Source of the DNA: Janthinobacterium violaceinigrum | GTDB lineage: Bacteria > Pseudomonadota > Gammaproteobacteria > Burkholderiales > Burkholderiaceae_D | Reading direction: 5' to 3' | DNA: 64,000 nucleotides | Assembly: GCF_009208555.1 (NCBI RefSeq) | Contig: NZ_WFLI01000009.1 | Span: forward strand, 1-64,000 | Part shown: positions 36,366-48,151 of the stretch, piece by piece | How the letters are laid out: each line of letters starts with the position of its first letter | Position numbering within the stretch: the first letter of the stretch is position 1 | Notes under the pieces: generated by a model | Told to the model about the DNA's origin: nothing | Databases searched by the model: none | What the model saw: only the letters and a program-made list of their open reading frames with translations | Position numbers and translations under genes: made by a program

Positions 36366-36889
36366 CACGCGCTGCCCGGCGTATCACCGGGACGGTGGAT
36401 TTTCTGCCGCAGCGGCACGGGCGCCAGCAAATGTTGGCCGTGGCCGTCGTGGTGGCCATGGCCGCCGCCATACGCGCCCGCCTCGGGCTCGAACGGCGCG
36501 CTTTCTTCCGTCACCGTCGCCTGCAAGCCCTCCAGCATCTCCTTGAGCACCACGTCCTTGCGGATGCGCAAAAAGCCGTCACCCACCTGCGCCTGCGTAT
36601 GGCGGTTCCCCAGGTGGAAAGCGCAGCGCAGCAGGGTATGCGCATCGAGGCAGCGCACCAGGTAGGTCGGTTCGCGCGCGGCGACGATCTGCACCACCTG
36701 CCCTTCCGGTCCCGTCATGCGCTCGCCGTCGCGCAGCACCGTGCCGCGCACGGTGAACACGGCGACGTCCTCGCCATTCGACAGCACGGCACGCAGCCGG
36801 CATTTTTCGCGCTGGTCGTAGGGCAGCACCAGTTGGGCAACGGCGGCGCGGCCATCGTCAGCCGCCAGTTTGGTATGCAATGTGAGCAT
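36365..36889 (-). CDS. ureE: Urease accessory nickel chaperone UreE
   Basis: 174 aa from ATG 36889 with AGGAG. The N-terminal peptide-binding domain and the C-terminal metal-binding domain (GNRHTQAQV) are followed by a His-rich tail (GGHGHHDGHGQH) that binds extra nickel, as in the longer UreE forms. It carries Ni2+ to the UreD-F-G-apourease complex. It overlaps ureF by one base and follows ureC by 13 bases. Confidence 0.96.
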   Translation of the reverse strand: MLTLHTKLAADDGRAAVAQLVLPYDQREKCRLRAVLSNGEDVAVFTVRGTVLRDGERMTGPEGQVVQIVAAREPTYLVRCLDAHTLLRCAFHLGNRHTQAQVGDGFLRIRKDVVLKEMLEGLQATVTEESAPFEPEAGAYGGGHGHHDGHGQHLLAPVPLRQKIHRPGDTPGSA

Positions 36890-36902
36890 GCTTGTCTCCT
36901 GC

Positions 36903-38603
<1,701 letters not shown>

Positions 38604-38604
38604 C

Positions 38605-38934
38605 TCAATCCTTTCCTGGTGGAGTGTCTTGCAGTTCGCCCATCACTTCGCCATTGAAGCCGTAGACCTTGCGCTTGCCCGCCAGCGCCACCAGTTCCAC
38701 CGTGCGCTGCTGGCCCGGTTCGAAGCGCACGGCCGTGCCGGCCGTGATGTTCAGGCGCATGCCGTAGGCGCGCCAGCGCTCGAAGGCCAGCGCCGGGTTG
38801 ACCTCGAAAAAGTGGAAATGCGAGCCCACCTGGATGGGCCGGTCGCCCCGGTTGGCCACCACCACGGTGGCCGTGGCGCGGCCCGCATTGAGGCTGATTT
38901 CGCCTTCTTCCAATTTGTATTCGCCTGGTGTCAT
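38605..38934 (-). CDS. ureB: Urease subunit beta
   Basis: 109 aa from ATG 38934 ([16 protein letters not shown]) with AAGGAG; an upstream TTG is less likely. The beta-rich structural subunit has [20 protein letters not shown] and [16 protein letters not shown]. It forms part of the (UreABC)3 trimer and of the subunit contacts around the active-site flap. Confidence 0.97.
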   Translation of the reverse strand: MTPGEYKLEEGEISLNAGRATATVVVANRGDRPIQVGSHFHFFEVNPALAFERWRAYGMRLNITAGTAVRFEPGQQRTVELVALAGKRKVYGFNGEVMGELQDTPPGKD

Positions 38935-39027
38935 GAATGGCTCCTTCAAGGATCGCGTTACGCTTGCCGGCGGGTCGCCAGCGCAAAAACAGCCAGGGCG
39001 CGGGTGGCGCCCTGGCCGGTCAAAAAA

Positions 39028-39330
39028 CTACGGTATCGGGTGGTGCACGGTCACCAGCTTGCTGCCATCGGGGAAAGTCGCCTCCACCTGGATATCGGGG
39101 ATCATCTCGGCGATGCCGTCCATGACGTCGGCGCGCGACAGTATTTTCGTACCGTCCGACATCAGCTGCGCCACGGATTTTCCATCGCGTGCCCCTTCCA
39201 TGATGGCGGCGCTGATCAGGGCCACCGCTTCCGGATAATTGAGTTTCAAGCCGCGCGCCAGGCGCCGTTCGGCCAGCAGCGCGGCCGTAAAAATGAGCAG
39301 CTTGTCTTTTTCGCGGGGAGTCAGGTCCAT
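39028..39330 (-). CDS. ureA: Urease subunit gamma
   Basis: 100 aa from ATG 39330 ([23 protein letters not shown]) with AAGGAAAA upstream; exact family length. Contains [24 protein letters not shown] and [14 protein letters not shown]. It is the small structural subunit that assembles with UreB and UreC. It starts 41 bases after the ureD stop, and ureB starts 93 bases after its own stop. Confidence 0.98.
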   Translation of the reverse strand: MDLTPREKDKLLIFTAALLAERRLARGLKLNYPEAVALISAAIMEGARDGKSVAQLMSDGTKILSRADVMDGIAEMIPDIQVEATFPDGSKLVTVHHPIP

Positions 39331-39371
39331 GGTTTTCCTTGCGTTTCTTTCCTGAATAAGTGTTCCAGATG

Positions 39372-40238
39372 CTAAGTGTTCCAGATGCGGGGCACGACGG
39401 CGGCGCGCCCCAGCGCGGCGGGGCGCAGCAGCTGCCAGGCGGCCAGCATGACGCGGCGCGCCGCCTCGCTGTCGCCGCACAGCAGGCGCACCACCACCAG
39501 CGATTTCATCTGCGTGGCGCCAAACAGGGCGCCGGCCGGCACGGCGATCTCGCGCAAGGCAGCCAGCACGGCGGGCGTCAGGGGGCGGCCAACGGCGATC
39601 AGGGTGGCGCATACCGTGTGGCCCGCCCATCCCAGGGGGCTGGCCATCAGGACGCCGCCGGCGGCCAGCACGCCCTGCTCCCACCACAGCAGCTTGCCGC
39701 CGCGGCGTATCTGCACCTGCTGGCTGATGCTGCCGGTGTTGAAAATTTCGCCCGAGGCGCTGCGGCCCAGGCAGACGATGTCGCAGCCGATGTAGCCCGC
39801 GTCCGCCGCCAGTTCCACCTCATGGCGCAGGCGCACGCAAGCCTGGTCGAAGAAGATGCTTTCCTGCGGCAGCCACTCGATGGCGGCGCCGCTGCCCGCG
39901 CGCAGCGCGATGTGCTGGCCCGAGACGTGGCCGTTCGCGCGGTACCATTTGGCGGCGCCCGGAGACGTGAGCAAGGCGTGCGCGCCCTCGCCCGCCGTAG
40001 CGTCGACGGCCAGCTGGTCGCCGCCCACCACGCCGCCGGGCGGGTGGATGATGATGGCGTGGCAGACGGCATCGCCTTCCGGATACAGGGGCTTTTGCAC
40101 GCGCAGGGGGCCGCTGTGCGTGCGCTCGACCAGGCGACTGACGCCATCGTGCCAGGCAAATCCCAGGCGCAGCTGCGCGTGCCAGGCGCTATGCGCGCTG
40201 GCGCCGGGAGGCAGGATGGAATGGGTGCTGTCTGGCAT
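39372..40238 (-). CDS. ureD: Urease accessory protein UreD
   Basis: 288 aa from ATG 40238; no strong ribosome binding site is visible, and a TTG three codons upstream is possible. Key blocks: [39 protein letters not shown]. UreD (UreH) is the scaffold that docks on apourease and recruits UreF and UreG. It is the first gene of the operon and lies 144 bases from the neighbouring GGDEF-EAL gene. Confidence 0.94.
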   Translation of the reverse strand: MPDSTHSILPPGASAHSAWHAQLRLGFAWHDGVSRLVERTHSGPLRVQKPLYPEGDAVCHAIIIHPPGGVVGGDQLAVDATAGEGAHALLTSPGAAKWYRANGHVSGQHIALRAGSGAAIEWLPQESIFFDQACVRLRHEVELAADAGYIGCDIVCLGRSASGEIFNTGSISQQVQIRRGGKLLWWEQGVLAAGGVLMASPLGWAGHTVCATLIAVGRPLTPAVLAALREIAVPAGALFGATQMKSLVVVRLLCGDSEAARRVMLAAWQLLRPAALGRAAVVPRIWNT

Positions 40239-40382
40239 GCGTCGCAATCGTATGAAGATACGACAAACAAAGCAGGATATGTGCCAGCGCTACACGGGGA
40301 AAAGGTGAGAATTGCGCACCGTCACGCGGCAGGTGCACCAGCATGGTGCAGCCATGCGTGCACGCCGCGGCGCTGTGCGCGT

Positions 40383-42587
40383 CTAGGCGACGGCCAGGGT
40401 GCGCCGTTCGCGCAGCAGCGCCGTCAAGGCGTCGGCGGCCAGGGGCCGGCTGAAATAATAGCCCTGCATTTCATCGCAGCCATGCTCGGTCAGGAAATCG
40501 ACCTGTTCGCGCGTTTCCACGCCTTCGGCGATGACGCGCATGTCCAGGTTGTGCGCCAGCGAGATGACGGAACGGGCGATGGCCGCGTCGCTGCTGCTGG
40601 TGGTGACGTCATCGACGAACGATTTGTCGATCTTCAGCACGTCGATGGGAAAGCGCTTCAGGTAGCCCAGGCTGGAATAGCCGGTGCCGAAATCGTCGAG
40701 CGAAATGCCCACGCCGATATCCTTCAGGCGCGTGAGGGCCGCCACCGCCTTGTCCGGGTCGCCCATCACCGTGCTTTCCGTGATCTCGATGCCCAGGCAG
40801 GCGGGCGCGATGCCGTACTTGCGCAGGGCCGCCTCGACGAACGGCACCGTGCGGTCCTGCGCGAACTGCTTGCCCGACAGGTTGACGGCCACCTTGATGC
40901 TGCCCAGGCCCGCGTCGTGCCAGGCGCGGATCTGCGCGCACACGCTTTCCAGCACCCATTCGCCGATGGCCGTGATCAGGCCGTATTCCTCGGCCAGCGC
41001 GATGAACAGGCCGGGCGGCACCTTGCCCAGCACGGGGTTATCCCAGCGCAGCAAGGCTTCCGCGCCCAGCATGGCGCCCGTGCGCAAACACATCTGCGGC
41101 TGGTAGTGCACTTCGAATTCGTCGCGGCCGATGGCGCCGCGCAGCTGCTGCTGCATGGCCAGGCGGGCGCGGATATCGCTGCCCATGCGCTCCGTGAAGA
41201 AGGCGTAGTGGTCGCGCCCCATTTCCTTGGCGCGCACCAGGGCCGTGTCCGCGTGGCGCAGCACGTCATCGAGGCTGTCGCCGTCGGCCGGGCACATGGC
41301 GATGCCGATGCTGGTGGTCAGCGCCAGGCGCTCGCCATCGACGCTGAGTTCTTCGCGCAAGCCGGCCAGGATGGTTTGCGCCAGCCCCAGGGTGCGCCCC
41401 AGCAGGGCGTCGTCCTGCAGCAGGATCTGGAATTCGTCGCCGCCCTGGCGCACCACCGTGTCGCCTTCGCGCACGCAGCCGGACAGGAAGCGCGCCACCA
41501 CCTGCAGCGCCTTGTCGCCCACGGCCTGGCCGTGCGAATCGTTGATGTTCTTGAAGCGGTCCAGGTCCAGGCACATCAGCACCACCTGCTGGCCGTCGCG
41601 CACGGCGTTCGCGCGCGCCTGCTCGAAGCGTTCGCGCAGCAGCACGCGGTTCGGCAAGCCCGTCAGCGCATCGTGGTAGGAAAGGAAATCGATCAGGTGC
41701 TGCTCGGCCTTGCGCTCGCTGATATCGAGGAAGACGCCCACGTAGTTGACGACGGCGCCGTCGGGGCCATGCACGGTGGAGACGCTGAGCAGGCAGGGAT
41801 AGGTGTCGCCGCTCTTGCGCCGCGTCTGCACTTCGCCCGACCAGCAGCCGCTGCTGCGCAGGCCCTGGCGCATGGCCAGCAGCACCGCTTCGCCCGTGTA
41901 TTCCGCATGCAGGCGCATGATGTCCGTGCCCACCACTTCCTGCGCCGCGTAGCCGGTAATGCGCGTAAAGGCGGGATTGGCCGTGACGATGACGCCGGCC
42001 GAATCCGTGATCAGGATGGCGTCCTGGGTGGCCTCGAAGACCTGGCCGGAAAGGCGCAGCAATTCCTCGTTGGCGCGGCGGATCTGCACTTCGCGCGCCA
42101 GGGTGCTGGCCACCTGCTCCAGTTCGGCCGTGCGTTCGGCCACGCGCCGCTCGAGGTTGGCGCGCTCCTGCGCCAGCTGCAGCTGCGCCCGCGCCAGGCG
42201 CACGTGCGCATCGGTGCGGGCCAGGATTTCCTCGGCCTGGAACGGTTTGGCGATGAAGTCGACGGCGCCCAGCGCAAAGCCGCGCACCTTGTCGTCCGTA
42301 TCGTACTGGGCCGACAGGAAGATCACGGGCACCTGGCGCAGCGAGGGAATTTCCTTCAGGCGGCGGCACACTTCAAAGCCGTCGAGGCCCGGCATGCGCA
42401 CGTCGAGCAGGATCAGCTCCGGCGGGCGCGCCTGGGCCGTCCACAGGGCCAGTTCGCCGTTCGGCGCCTGGCGCACCGCATAGCCGGCGCCGCCCAGCAA
42501 ATCGCTCAACAGCTTCAGCGAAGCGGGCGTATCTTCAACGATCAGTACTTCGCCCTTCGAATTCACTTCCGAAAAATCGCGGTGCAT
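40383..42587 (-). CDS. Response regulator with REC-PAS-GGDEF-EAL domains
   Basis: 734 aa from ATG 42587. The REC domain has phospho-acceptor Asp62 in LILLDVRMPG, then a coiled linker, a PAS domain (EATQDAILITDSAGVIVTANPAF), GGDEF with intact GGDEF at 382-386, and EAL with intact EAL at 510-512 and DDFGTGYSS. It lacks a membrane helix, so it is a cytoplasmic phosphorylation-controlled c-di-GMP cyclase and/or phosphodiesterase. Its position downstream of two sensor kinases suggests it is their output. A gap of 174 bases separates it from the nearer kinase gene. Confidence 0.93.
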   Translation of the reverse strand: MHRDFSEVNSKGEVLIVEDTPASLKLLSDLLGGAGYAVRQAPNGELALWTAQARPPELILLDVRMPGLDGFEVCRRLKEIPSLRQVPVIFLSAQYDTDDKVRGFALGAVDFIAKPFQAEEILARTDAHVRLARAQLQLAQERANLERRVAERTAELEQVASTLAREVQIRRANEELLRLSGQVFEATQDAILITDSAGVIVTANPAFTRITGYAAQEVVGTDIMRLHAEYTGEAVLLAMRQGLRSSGCWSGEVQTRRKSGDTYPCLLSVSTVHGPDGAVVNYVGVFLDISERKAEQHLIDFLSYHDALTGLPNRVLLRERFEQARANAVRDGQQVVLMCLDLDRFKNINDSHGQAVGDKALQVVARFLSGCVREGDTVVRQGGDEFQILLQDDALLGRTLGLAQTILAGLREELSVDGERLALTTSIGIAMCPADGDSLDDVLRHADTALVRAKEMGRDHYAFFTERMGSDIRARLAMQQQLRGAIGRDEFEVHYQPQMCLRTGAMLGAEALLRWDNPVLGKVPPGLFIALAEEYGLITAIGEWVLESVCAQIRAWHDAGLGSIKVAVNLSGKQFAQDRTVPFVEAALRKYGIAPACLGIEITESTVMGDPDKAVAALTRLKDIGVGISLDDFGTGYSSLGYLKRFPIDVLKIDKSFVDDVTTSSSDAAIARSVISLAHNLDMRVIAEGVETREQVDFLTEHGCDEMQGYYFSRPLAADALTALLRERRTLAVA

Positions 42588-42761
42588 GTAGCAGTTCTCT
42601 CAGCTTTGGATGAGGCGCGGCGGTCGGTTGCCACGCTGGACAAGACATTTCTTTGCGATGAACTACGTACCATCATCATAATCTTTATTGCAATTTAGCA
42701 CCATCCATCCACGGCATTTTGGCCGTCTTTTCATCGAATCCGATGTTGTCAGCCCACACTT

Positions 42762-44927
42762 TCACGTGTGCGCCAGCACACCCTCGTCCTCCAGCAAGAC
42801 GCACAGCTGGCGGTACTGATGCTGGTCGAGCATGGCTTGCAGCGGCGCCAGCACGGGCGCTGCCGCCGCAGGCAGGGCCGCCAGCAACAGGGCCACCCTG
42901 GCCAGGTTCAATTCGCGCAGCGCCACCAGCAAGGCTGCGCGCTCTTCCGGGGCCAGCAGCTGCAGGTCCGTCGCCTGCAATGCCGGCGGCAGCTGCGCCA
43001 GCGCCGGCATGGACTGCGGCACGGGTGCCGGCACGGGCGCCTGGGCCGCCTGCGCGGGTATGCTGAAACGGAAGGTGGCGCCCTGCCCCGGCAGGGACGT
43101 CACCGTCAGTTCGCCTTTCATCAGCTGCACGAATTCGCGCGAAATGGCCAGGCCCAGGCCCGTGCCATCCTTCGGTCCCGCGCTGTCGGCCTGCACGAAA
43201 GGCTCGAAGATGCGCTGCTGGTCTTCCGCGGCGATGCCGATGCCCGTGTCGCTGACGGCGAACGACAGCATCCATTGATCGCCGTCGCGCCGCTCGCCGC
43301 GCACGCGCAAGGTGACCTTGCCGCTGCCGGCGAACTTGACGGCGTTCGACATCAGGTTCAGCAGCACCTGGCGCAGGCGCGTCGCGTCCAGCAGCACCGC
43401 CGCCGGCAGGTCCGCGCAATCGAGGCGCAGGGCCAGGCCCTGCTGCTCGGCGCGCATGCCCAGCATGTCCATCACTTCCTGCAGCAGGGGCGCCAGCGCC
43501 ACCACGGCCGTCTGCGCCTGCAGACGCCCCGCCTCGCCCTTCGACAGTTCGAGGATTTCATTGATCAGGGTGAGCAAATGATTGCCGGAGCGGTGGATGA
43601 TGGCCAGGTTGCGCTTTTCATCGTCCTGCATATTGGGCGAGGCAGCCATCAGGCGCGAAAAGCCGATCACGGAATTCAGGGGCGTGCGCAGTTCATGGCT
43701 CATGTTCGCCAGGAAGGTGCTCTTCGCGCGGTTTGCCGCCTGCGCCTGGCTGACGGCCACCGACAAGGCGCTCGTGCGCTCGGCCACCAGTTCTTCCAGG
43801 TGGTGGCGGTGGCGCAGCAGTTCCAGTTCGGCTTCGCGGTGCGCCGTGATGTCGTAGTTGGAGCCCACCAGGCGCATGGGCTGGCCCAGCCCGTCGCGGA
43901 AGATCACGGCATCGGCCTTGATATAGCGGACGGTGCCATCGGGCCACAGGATGCGGTATTCGTGCGTGAATGCCTGGCCGGCGCCCAGCGCGGCGCGCAG
44001 GGCTTCCTTCGCGGCCGGCACGTCGTCCGGCATCAGCGCCGCGCGCCAGATCGCCGCCGGCGACATGCCGCTGGCCGCATCGGCCTTGAACTGCGCGTAC
44101 ATCTGCTCATCCCACTGCAATGCGTCGCTGCAGACGTTCCAGTCCCAGATGCCGATGCTGGCCGCGCCCGTGGCCATCTGCACGCGCTCCTCGCTGCGCT
44201 GCAGGGCGCGGTAGCGGCTGTCGAGCAGCGCCACCATGTCGCGGATGGAGCGGTACAGGGTGCGCAGCTCGCCCAGGAACCACGCTTTCGGCGGCGTGCC
44301 GAACGCTTCGCCCTGCCCCGCCTTGACGCCTGCCGCGTACTGGCCGATCGCCTTCAGGGGCTTGAGCATCAAACACCACATGAGCAGCCAGATGCTGGCC
44401 ACCAGGATCACGTCGAGCGCCACGATCATGGCGCCGATGCCCAGCGCGCGCTGCTGCAGCTGCGCATGCAGCAGCGCCGGCGTCGCGTAAACGGCAACGC
44501 TGCCGATGACTTGCCCGCCTATCGTCACGGGGCGCCGCTGCACCAGCCAGTCGGGTTCGGCGGACAGCGTGGAGAGGCTGTCGATGGCGCCGTCCCCATT
44601 ACGGCGCAGGACCAGCGCTTCCTTGCCGATGCCCGGCGTGAGGGAGCTGGCCACCAGGTCGCGCTTGCCCAGCATGCTGCGCATGATGGCCTGCATCTGC
44701 TTTTCGTCGAGATTCCACAAGGGCAGTTCGATGGCCACGGCCAGCTGGTCGGCGCTCACAGCCAGGCTGCGGTGCAGCTGCTGCCAGCGCTGCTCGCGTT
44801 CTGACTGGTAAAACAGCACGGCAAACACCAGCAGCAGCACGGTGACGACAAAGGTCAGGGCCACGCTGACGGCCAGCACGATGGATACGCCGCCCAGGCG
44901 CTCGCCTTTGGGTACATGCATCGTCAT
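42762..44927 (-). CDS. PAS-containing sensor histidine kinase
   Basis: 721 aa from ATG 44927, which overlaps the stop of the hybrid kinase gene (ATGA). N-terminal helix, a periplasmic ~150-residue domain and a second helix (LGIGAMIVALDVILVASIWLLMW), HAMP-like, PAS (SIGIWDWNVCSDALQWDEQM), then HisKA with NMSHELRTPLNS and HATPase (TGIGIAAEDQ, GTGLGLAISREFVQL). There is no REC domain, unlike its neighbour. The last ~70 residues form a helical tail ending QHQYRQLCVLLED that resembles the tail of the neighbouring kinase. It is probably co-translated with it. Confidence 0.92.
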   Translation of the reverse strand: MTMHVPKGERLGGVSIVLAVSVALTFVVTVLLLVFAVLFYQSEREQRWQQLHRSLAVSADQLAVAIELPLWNLDEKQMQAIMRSMLGKRDLVASSLTPGIGKEALVLRRNGDGAIDSLSTLSAEPDWLVQRRPVTIGGQVIGSVAVYATPALLHAQLQQRALGIGAMIVALDVILVASIWLLMWCLMLKPLKAIGQYAAGVKAGQGEAFGTPPKAWFLGELRTLYRSIRDMVALLDSRYRALQRSEERVQMATGAASIGIWDWNVCSDALQWDEQMYAQFKADAASGMSPAAIWRAALMPDDVPAAKEALRAALGAGQAFTHEYRILWPDGTVRYIKADAVIFRDGLGQPMRLVGSNYDITAHREAELELLRHRHHLEELVAERTSALSVAVSQAQAANRAKSTFLANMSHELRTPLNSVIGFSRLMAASPNMQDDEKRNLAIIHRSGNHLLTLINEILELSKGEAGRLQAQTAVVALAPLLQEVMDMLGMRAEQQGLALRLDCADLPAAVLLDATRLRQVLLNLMSNAVKFAGSGKVTLRVRGERRDGDQWMLSFAVSDTGIGIAAEDQQRIFEPFVQADSAGPKDGTGLGLAISREFVQLMKGELTVTSLPGQGATFRFSIPAQAAQAPVPAPVPQSMPALAQLPPALQATDLQLLAPEERAALLVALRELNLARVALLLAALPAAAAPVLAPLQAMLDQHQYRQLCVLLEDEGVLAHT

Positions 44928-47900
44928 GCGTCTTCGCCCTGCGGCTCGCCGGCCAGCTGCGCCAGCAAGGCGCACAGGGGCTGGTACTGGTGCTGTTCCA
45001 GCATGGCGGCGATATGCGCGGCCAGCTGCGGCAGGCTGGTCGCCACGCCGGCCAGCACGATGGCGCTGCGCCGCAAGTCGAGGGCTTGCACCGATTCGAG
45101 CAGCGCCTGCCGCTCGGCCGCGCCCAGCTGGCCCAGCGCCTGCTGCAGGTCAAAGACGGCCGCCGGCACGCGCGGCGCCGCGGCGGCCGTGCGCTGGAAG
45201 CGCACGCCCAGTTGCTGCTCCAGCATGGCGAACAGGTGTTCCTGCTCGATCGGCTTGCGCAGGAAGCCGTCGGCGCCGGCCGCCAGCGCCTCCTGCTTTT
45301 CTTCCTCGAAGGCGGACGCCGTCATGATCACCAGCCGCGGTTGCGCCAGCGCCGTTTGTGCGCGCAGCCAGCGCGTCAGCGCCAGGCCGTCCATGTCCGG
45401 CATGCGCCAGTCGCTGAGCACCATGTCGTAGCGCTGCGCCGCCAGCATCGCTTGCGCCTGCGCGCCGCCCGCCGCTTCCTGCAGCTGGAAGCCCAGCGGC
45501 GCCAGCAAGCCGGCCAGCAGCTTGCGGCAGTTGTCGTCATCGTCGACCAGCAGCACCATGCGCCCACGCTGGGCCGGCGGCAGGCGCGCCACGCGGCCCG
45601 GCGCCAGCGCCGCGATGGCCGGCTGCTGCAGCACGGGCGCGCGCAGGTCGAAGCGGAAGACGGAGCCCTCTCCCAAGGTGGAATCGACGCGCAGTTCGCC
45701 CCCCATCAGGCGCACGAATTCGCGCGAAATCGTCAGCCCCAGCCCCGTGCCGGCCTGCGCCACGGCGCTGTCGGCCTGCACGAACGGTTCAAAGATGCGC
45801 TCCAGGTCTTCTTCCGCGATGCCGCTGCCCGTATCGCGCACGGCAAACGCCAGCGCCACCTGCCCATCGTCTGCCGCCTGGCACGCCAGCGACAGGGTCA
45901 CGCTGCCCTGCTCGATGAACTTGAGCGCGTTCGACAACAAATTGAGCAGCACCTGGCGCAGCTTGGCGCCATCAAGGCGCACCAGCGGCGGTACGCCGGA
46001 ACGCTCGAGCCGCAGCGCGATGCCCTGGTCGCGCGAACGCATGCGCACCATTTCCAGCACCTCGTCGAGCAAGCCATTCAAGTCCACGGGCCCCGCTTGC
46101 AGCTGCATGCGGCCCGCCTCGATTTTCGACAGTTCCAGGATGTCGTTGATTAGGGTGAGCAAATGGTGGCCGGCGCGGTTGATGATGGCCAGGTTATGCT
46201 TTTCTTCCTCGAACATGCTGCTCGAATCGGCCATCATCTGCGAAAAACCGATCACGGAATTCAAGGGCGTGCGCAATTCGTGGCTCATGTTGGCCAGGAA
46301 CACGCTCTTCGCGCGGTTCGCCGATTCGGCTTCGGTGACGGCCACGGACAGGGCGGCCGTGCGCTGCTGCACCAGTTCTTCCAGGTGGTCGCGGTAACCG
46401 AGCAACTCCTGCTCGCTGTGCTTGCGCTCGGAAATGTCGACGATGCCGCTGCGCACCAGGCGCCGCCCTTCCATGGGCAGTTTGACCAGCCGCACTTCGC
46501 AGGGAAACACGCTGCCGTCGGCACGCCGCACATTGCGCTCGACGAGGATGGGTTCGCCCAGCATGGCGCGGCGCAAGTGTTCTTCCACCATCAGGCCCAG
46601 CGGCAAGGCGTCGGGCTGCTCCGCGCTGTACAGGTCGAAGGGTCCCTTGCGCAGCAATGCTTCGCGCGACAGGCCCAGCATGCGCTGCGCGCTGCTGTTG
46701 GCGTCGATGAAACGGTCCAGGTCCAGGTCGTACACGACGATGGCTTCGGGCGCATGCTCGACCAGGATCCGGAAGCGCTGTTCGCTCTCGCGCGCCTCGC
46801 TCTCGGCGCGGCGCAGACGCCGCCGCTGCAGCAGCAAGGCGCTCAGCAAGCCGGCCATCACGATGAAGACGCCGCCCACCAGCAGCACGGCGACGCGGTG
46901 CTCATGCCACAGCTGCGGCGGCCGGTTAATGAACAGGGTGTTCGGCGGCAGGCGGCTGATATCGGCATCCCAGCGTTGCAACTGTTCCCAGTCGTACATG
47001 GGCACCGGATGGGCCGGCGGCAGCAAGGCGCCCGGCGCGACAGGCGCCTTGCCTGCCAGCATGGCCAGCGACATCTGCGCCACCTGCTGCGCGGCCCGTT
47101 CGATGTGCAGGATGGAGCCGCCCAGGATGCCCTTGCCGACCGTCGCGTTATACATGCCGAAGGTGGGGACGTTGGCCAGCTGCGCCAGCTGCGCGGAAAA
47201 CTGCACGGGCGTGGCGATGGCGCCATCCACGTCGCGGTTGACATTGCCCGCCACCAGCAGCGTGTCGGCAGGCAGGTGCGCCACCGCCGCGCGCATCTGT
47301 TCCAGGCTCAAGTCGTCGAGATAGCGCATGGCCACCTTGCCCTGCCACGCCTGCGCCGCCTGCTGCATGCTGCGCTTCAGGGCCTGGTCGGCTTCGCTGG
47401 CGCCGACGGCCATGACGATGGTCTTGGTCTCCGGGAACAGCGCCATGGCTTGCGCCAGGGTGCCGGGAAAATCCACATTCGCCTTTTGCTGCCAGATGGC
47501 CAGCGGGCTGCCGGCCGGCAAGGCCTTGCCCGAGGTGTTGATCGCCAGCACGGGCACGCCGCGCGCCAGCGGCGCCAGGTCCGACAACAGGAAATCGAGC
47601 GCCGGCTGCTGCATGGCGATGATCAGGTCGGCCTTGCGCCCCATCATCTGGGTGTATCTTAAAAGCAACAAATCGCGCATCTCGTTACGCAGCGCCGGGT
47701 CGCCCTGGGTATTGAGGTTCAGGTGCTCGACCATGATGTCTTCGCTGGCCAGGCCCGCGGCCACCATGGCGGCCACATAGGTGCGCGTGTACGATTCCAC
47801 GCCGGCGCGGCCATAATCGTAAGCATTGAGGAACAGCACGCGCTGGCCGTGCTGCGGCGGTGGCGCGGCCGACAAGGCCACAGGCGGCGCGGCGACACAG

Positions 47901-47989
47901 AACGCCAGCAGCAAGGCGCGGCCGCAGCGGCGCACCGCCCTGCCCATCCCGCCACCAGGCCGCAAGCCGCCCGACACATCACGCATCAT
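44924..47989 (-). CDS. Hybrid sensor kinase with periplasmic-binding-like sensor
   Basis: 1021 aa from ATG 47989 (a second ATG follows one codon later). Signal/anchor at ~22-42, then ~300 residues of an ABC-transporter-substrate-binding-like sensor (LIIAMQQPALDFLLSD, VPVLAINTSGKAL), a membrane helix (VAVLLVGGVFIVMAGLLSALLL), PAS, HisKA (NMSHELRTPLNS), HATPase, a REC domain (DMVLSDWRMPDMDGLAL) and a helical tail ending EQHQYQPLCALLAQ. It senses a small ligand or a binding protein and can run an internal phosphorelay. It overlaps the next kinase gene by 4 bases. Confidence 0.92.
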   Translation of the reverse strand: MMRDVSGGLRPGGGMGRAVRRCGRALLLAFCVAAPPVALSAAPPPQHGQRVLFLNAYDYGRAGVESYTRTYVAAMVAAGLASEDIMVEHLNLNTQGDPALRNEMRDLLLLRYTQMMGRKADLIIAMQQPALDFLLSDLAPLARGVPVLAINTSGKALPAGSPLAIWQQKANVDFPGTLAQAMALFPETKTIVMAVGASEADQALKRSMQQAAQAWQGKVAMRYLDDLSLEQMRAAVAHLPADTLLVAGNVNRDVDGAIATPVQFSAQLAQLANVPTFGMYNATVGKGILGGSILHIERAAQQVAQMSLAMLAGKAPVAPGALLPPAHPVPMYDWEQLQRWDADISRLPPNTLFINRPPQLWHEHRVAVLLVGGVFIVMAGLLSALLLQRRRLRRAESEARESEQRFRILVEHAPEAIVVYDLDLDRFIDANSSAQRMLGLSREALLRKGPFDLYSAEQPDALPLGLMVEEHLRRAMLGEPILVERNVRRADGSVFPCEVRLVKLPMEGRRLVRSGIVDISERKHSEQELLGYRDHLEELVQQRTAALSVAVTEAESANRAKSVFLANMSHELRTPLNSVIGFSQMMADSSSMFEEEKHNLAIINRAGHHLLTLINDILELSKIEAGRMQLQAGPVDLNGLLDEVLEMVRMRSRDQGIALRLERSGVPPLVRLDGAKLRQVLLNLLSNALKFIEQGSVTLSLACQAADDGQVALAFAVRDTGSGIAEEDLERIFEPFVQADSAVAQAGTGLGLTISREFVRLMGGELRVDSTLGEGSVFRFDLRAPVLQQPAIAALAPGRVARLPPAQRGRMVLLVDDDDNCRKLLAGLLAPLGFQLQEAAGGAQAQAMLAAQRYDMVLSDWRMPDMDGLALTRWLRAQTALAQPRLVIMTASAFEEEKQEALAAGADGFLRKPIEQEHLFAMLEQQLGVRFQRTAAAAPRVPAAVFDLQQALGQLGAAERQALLESVQALDLRRSAIVLAGVATSLPQLAAHIAAMLEQHQYQPLCALLAQLAGEPQGEDA

Positions 47990-48151
47990 TCGCCATGCCC
48001 ATGCTCACTCTCGCCTGTCACCATGTTTCAACTATGCGCCGACGGATCAGCCACCGACACTTACAAAAACATGATAACGTCAACTGCAGGGGCAAGTCTA
48101 TTCCTTCGGGCAATCTTTTCACAATGCGCCCGCTCGCAATGCCGACCATCG

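Noticed and set aside
39360..42698. A long plus-strand open frame (1112 codons) opposite ureD and the GGDEF-EAL gene
   Set aside because: Same shadow effect; it crosses two unrelated minus-strand genes and the gap between them and has no known domain.
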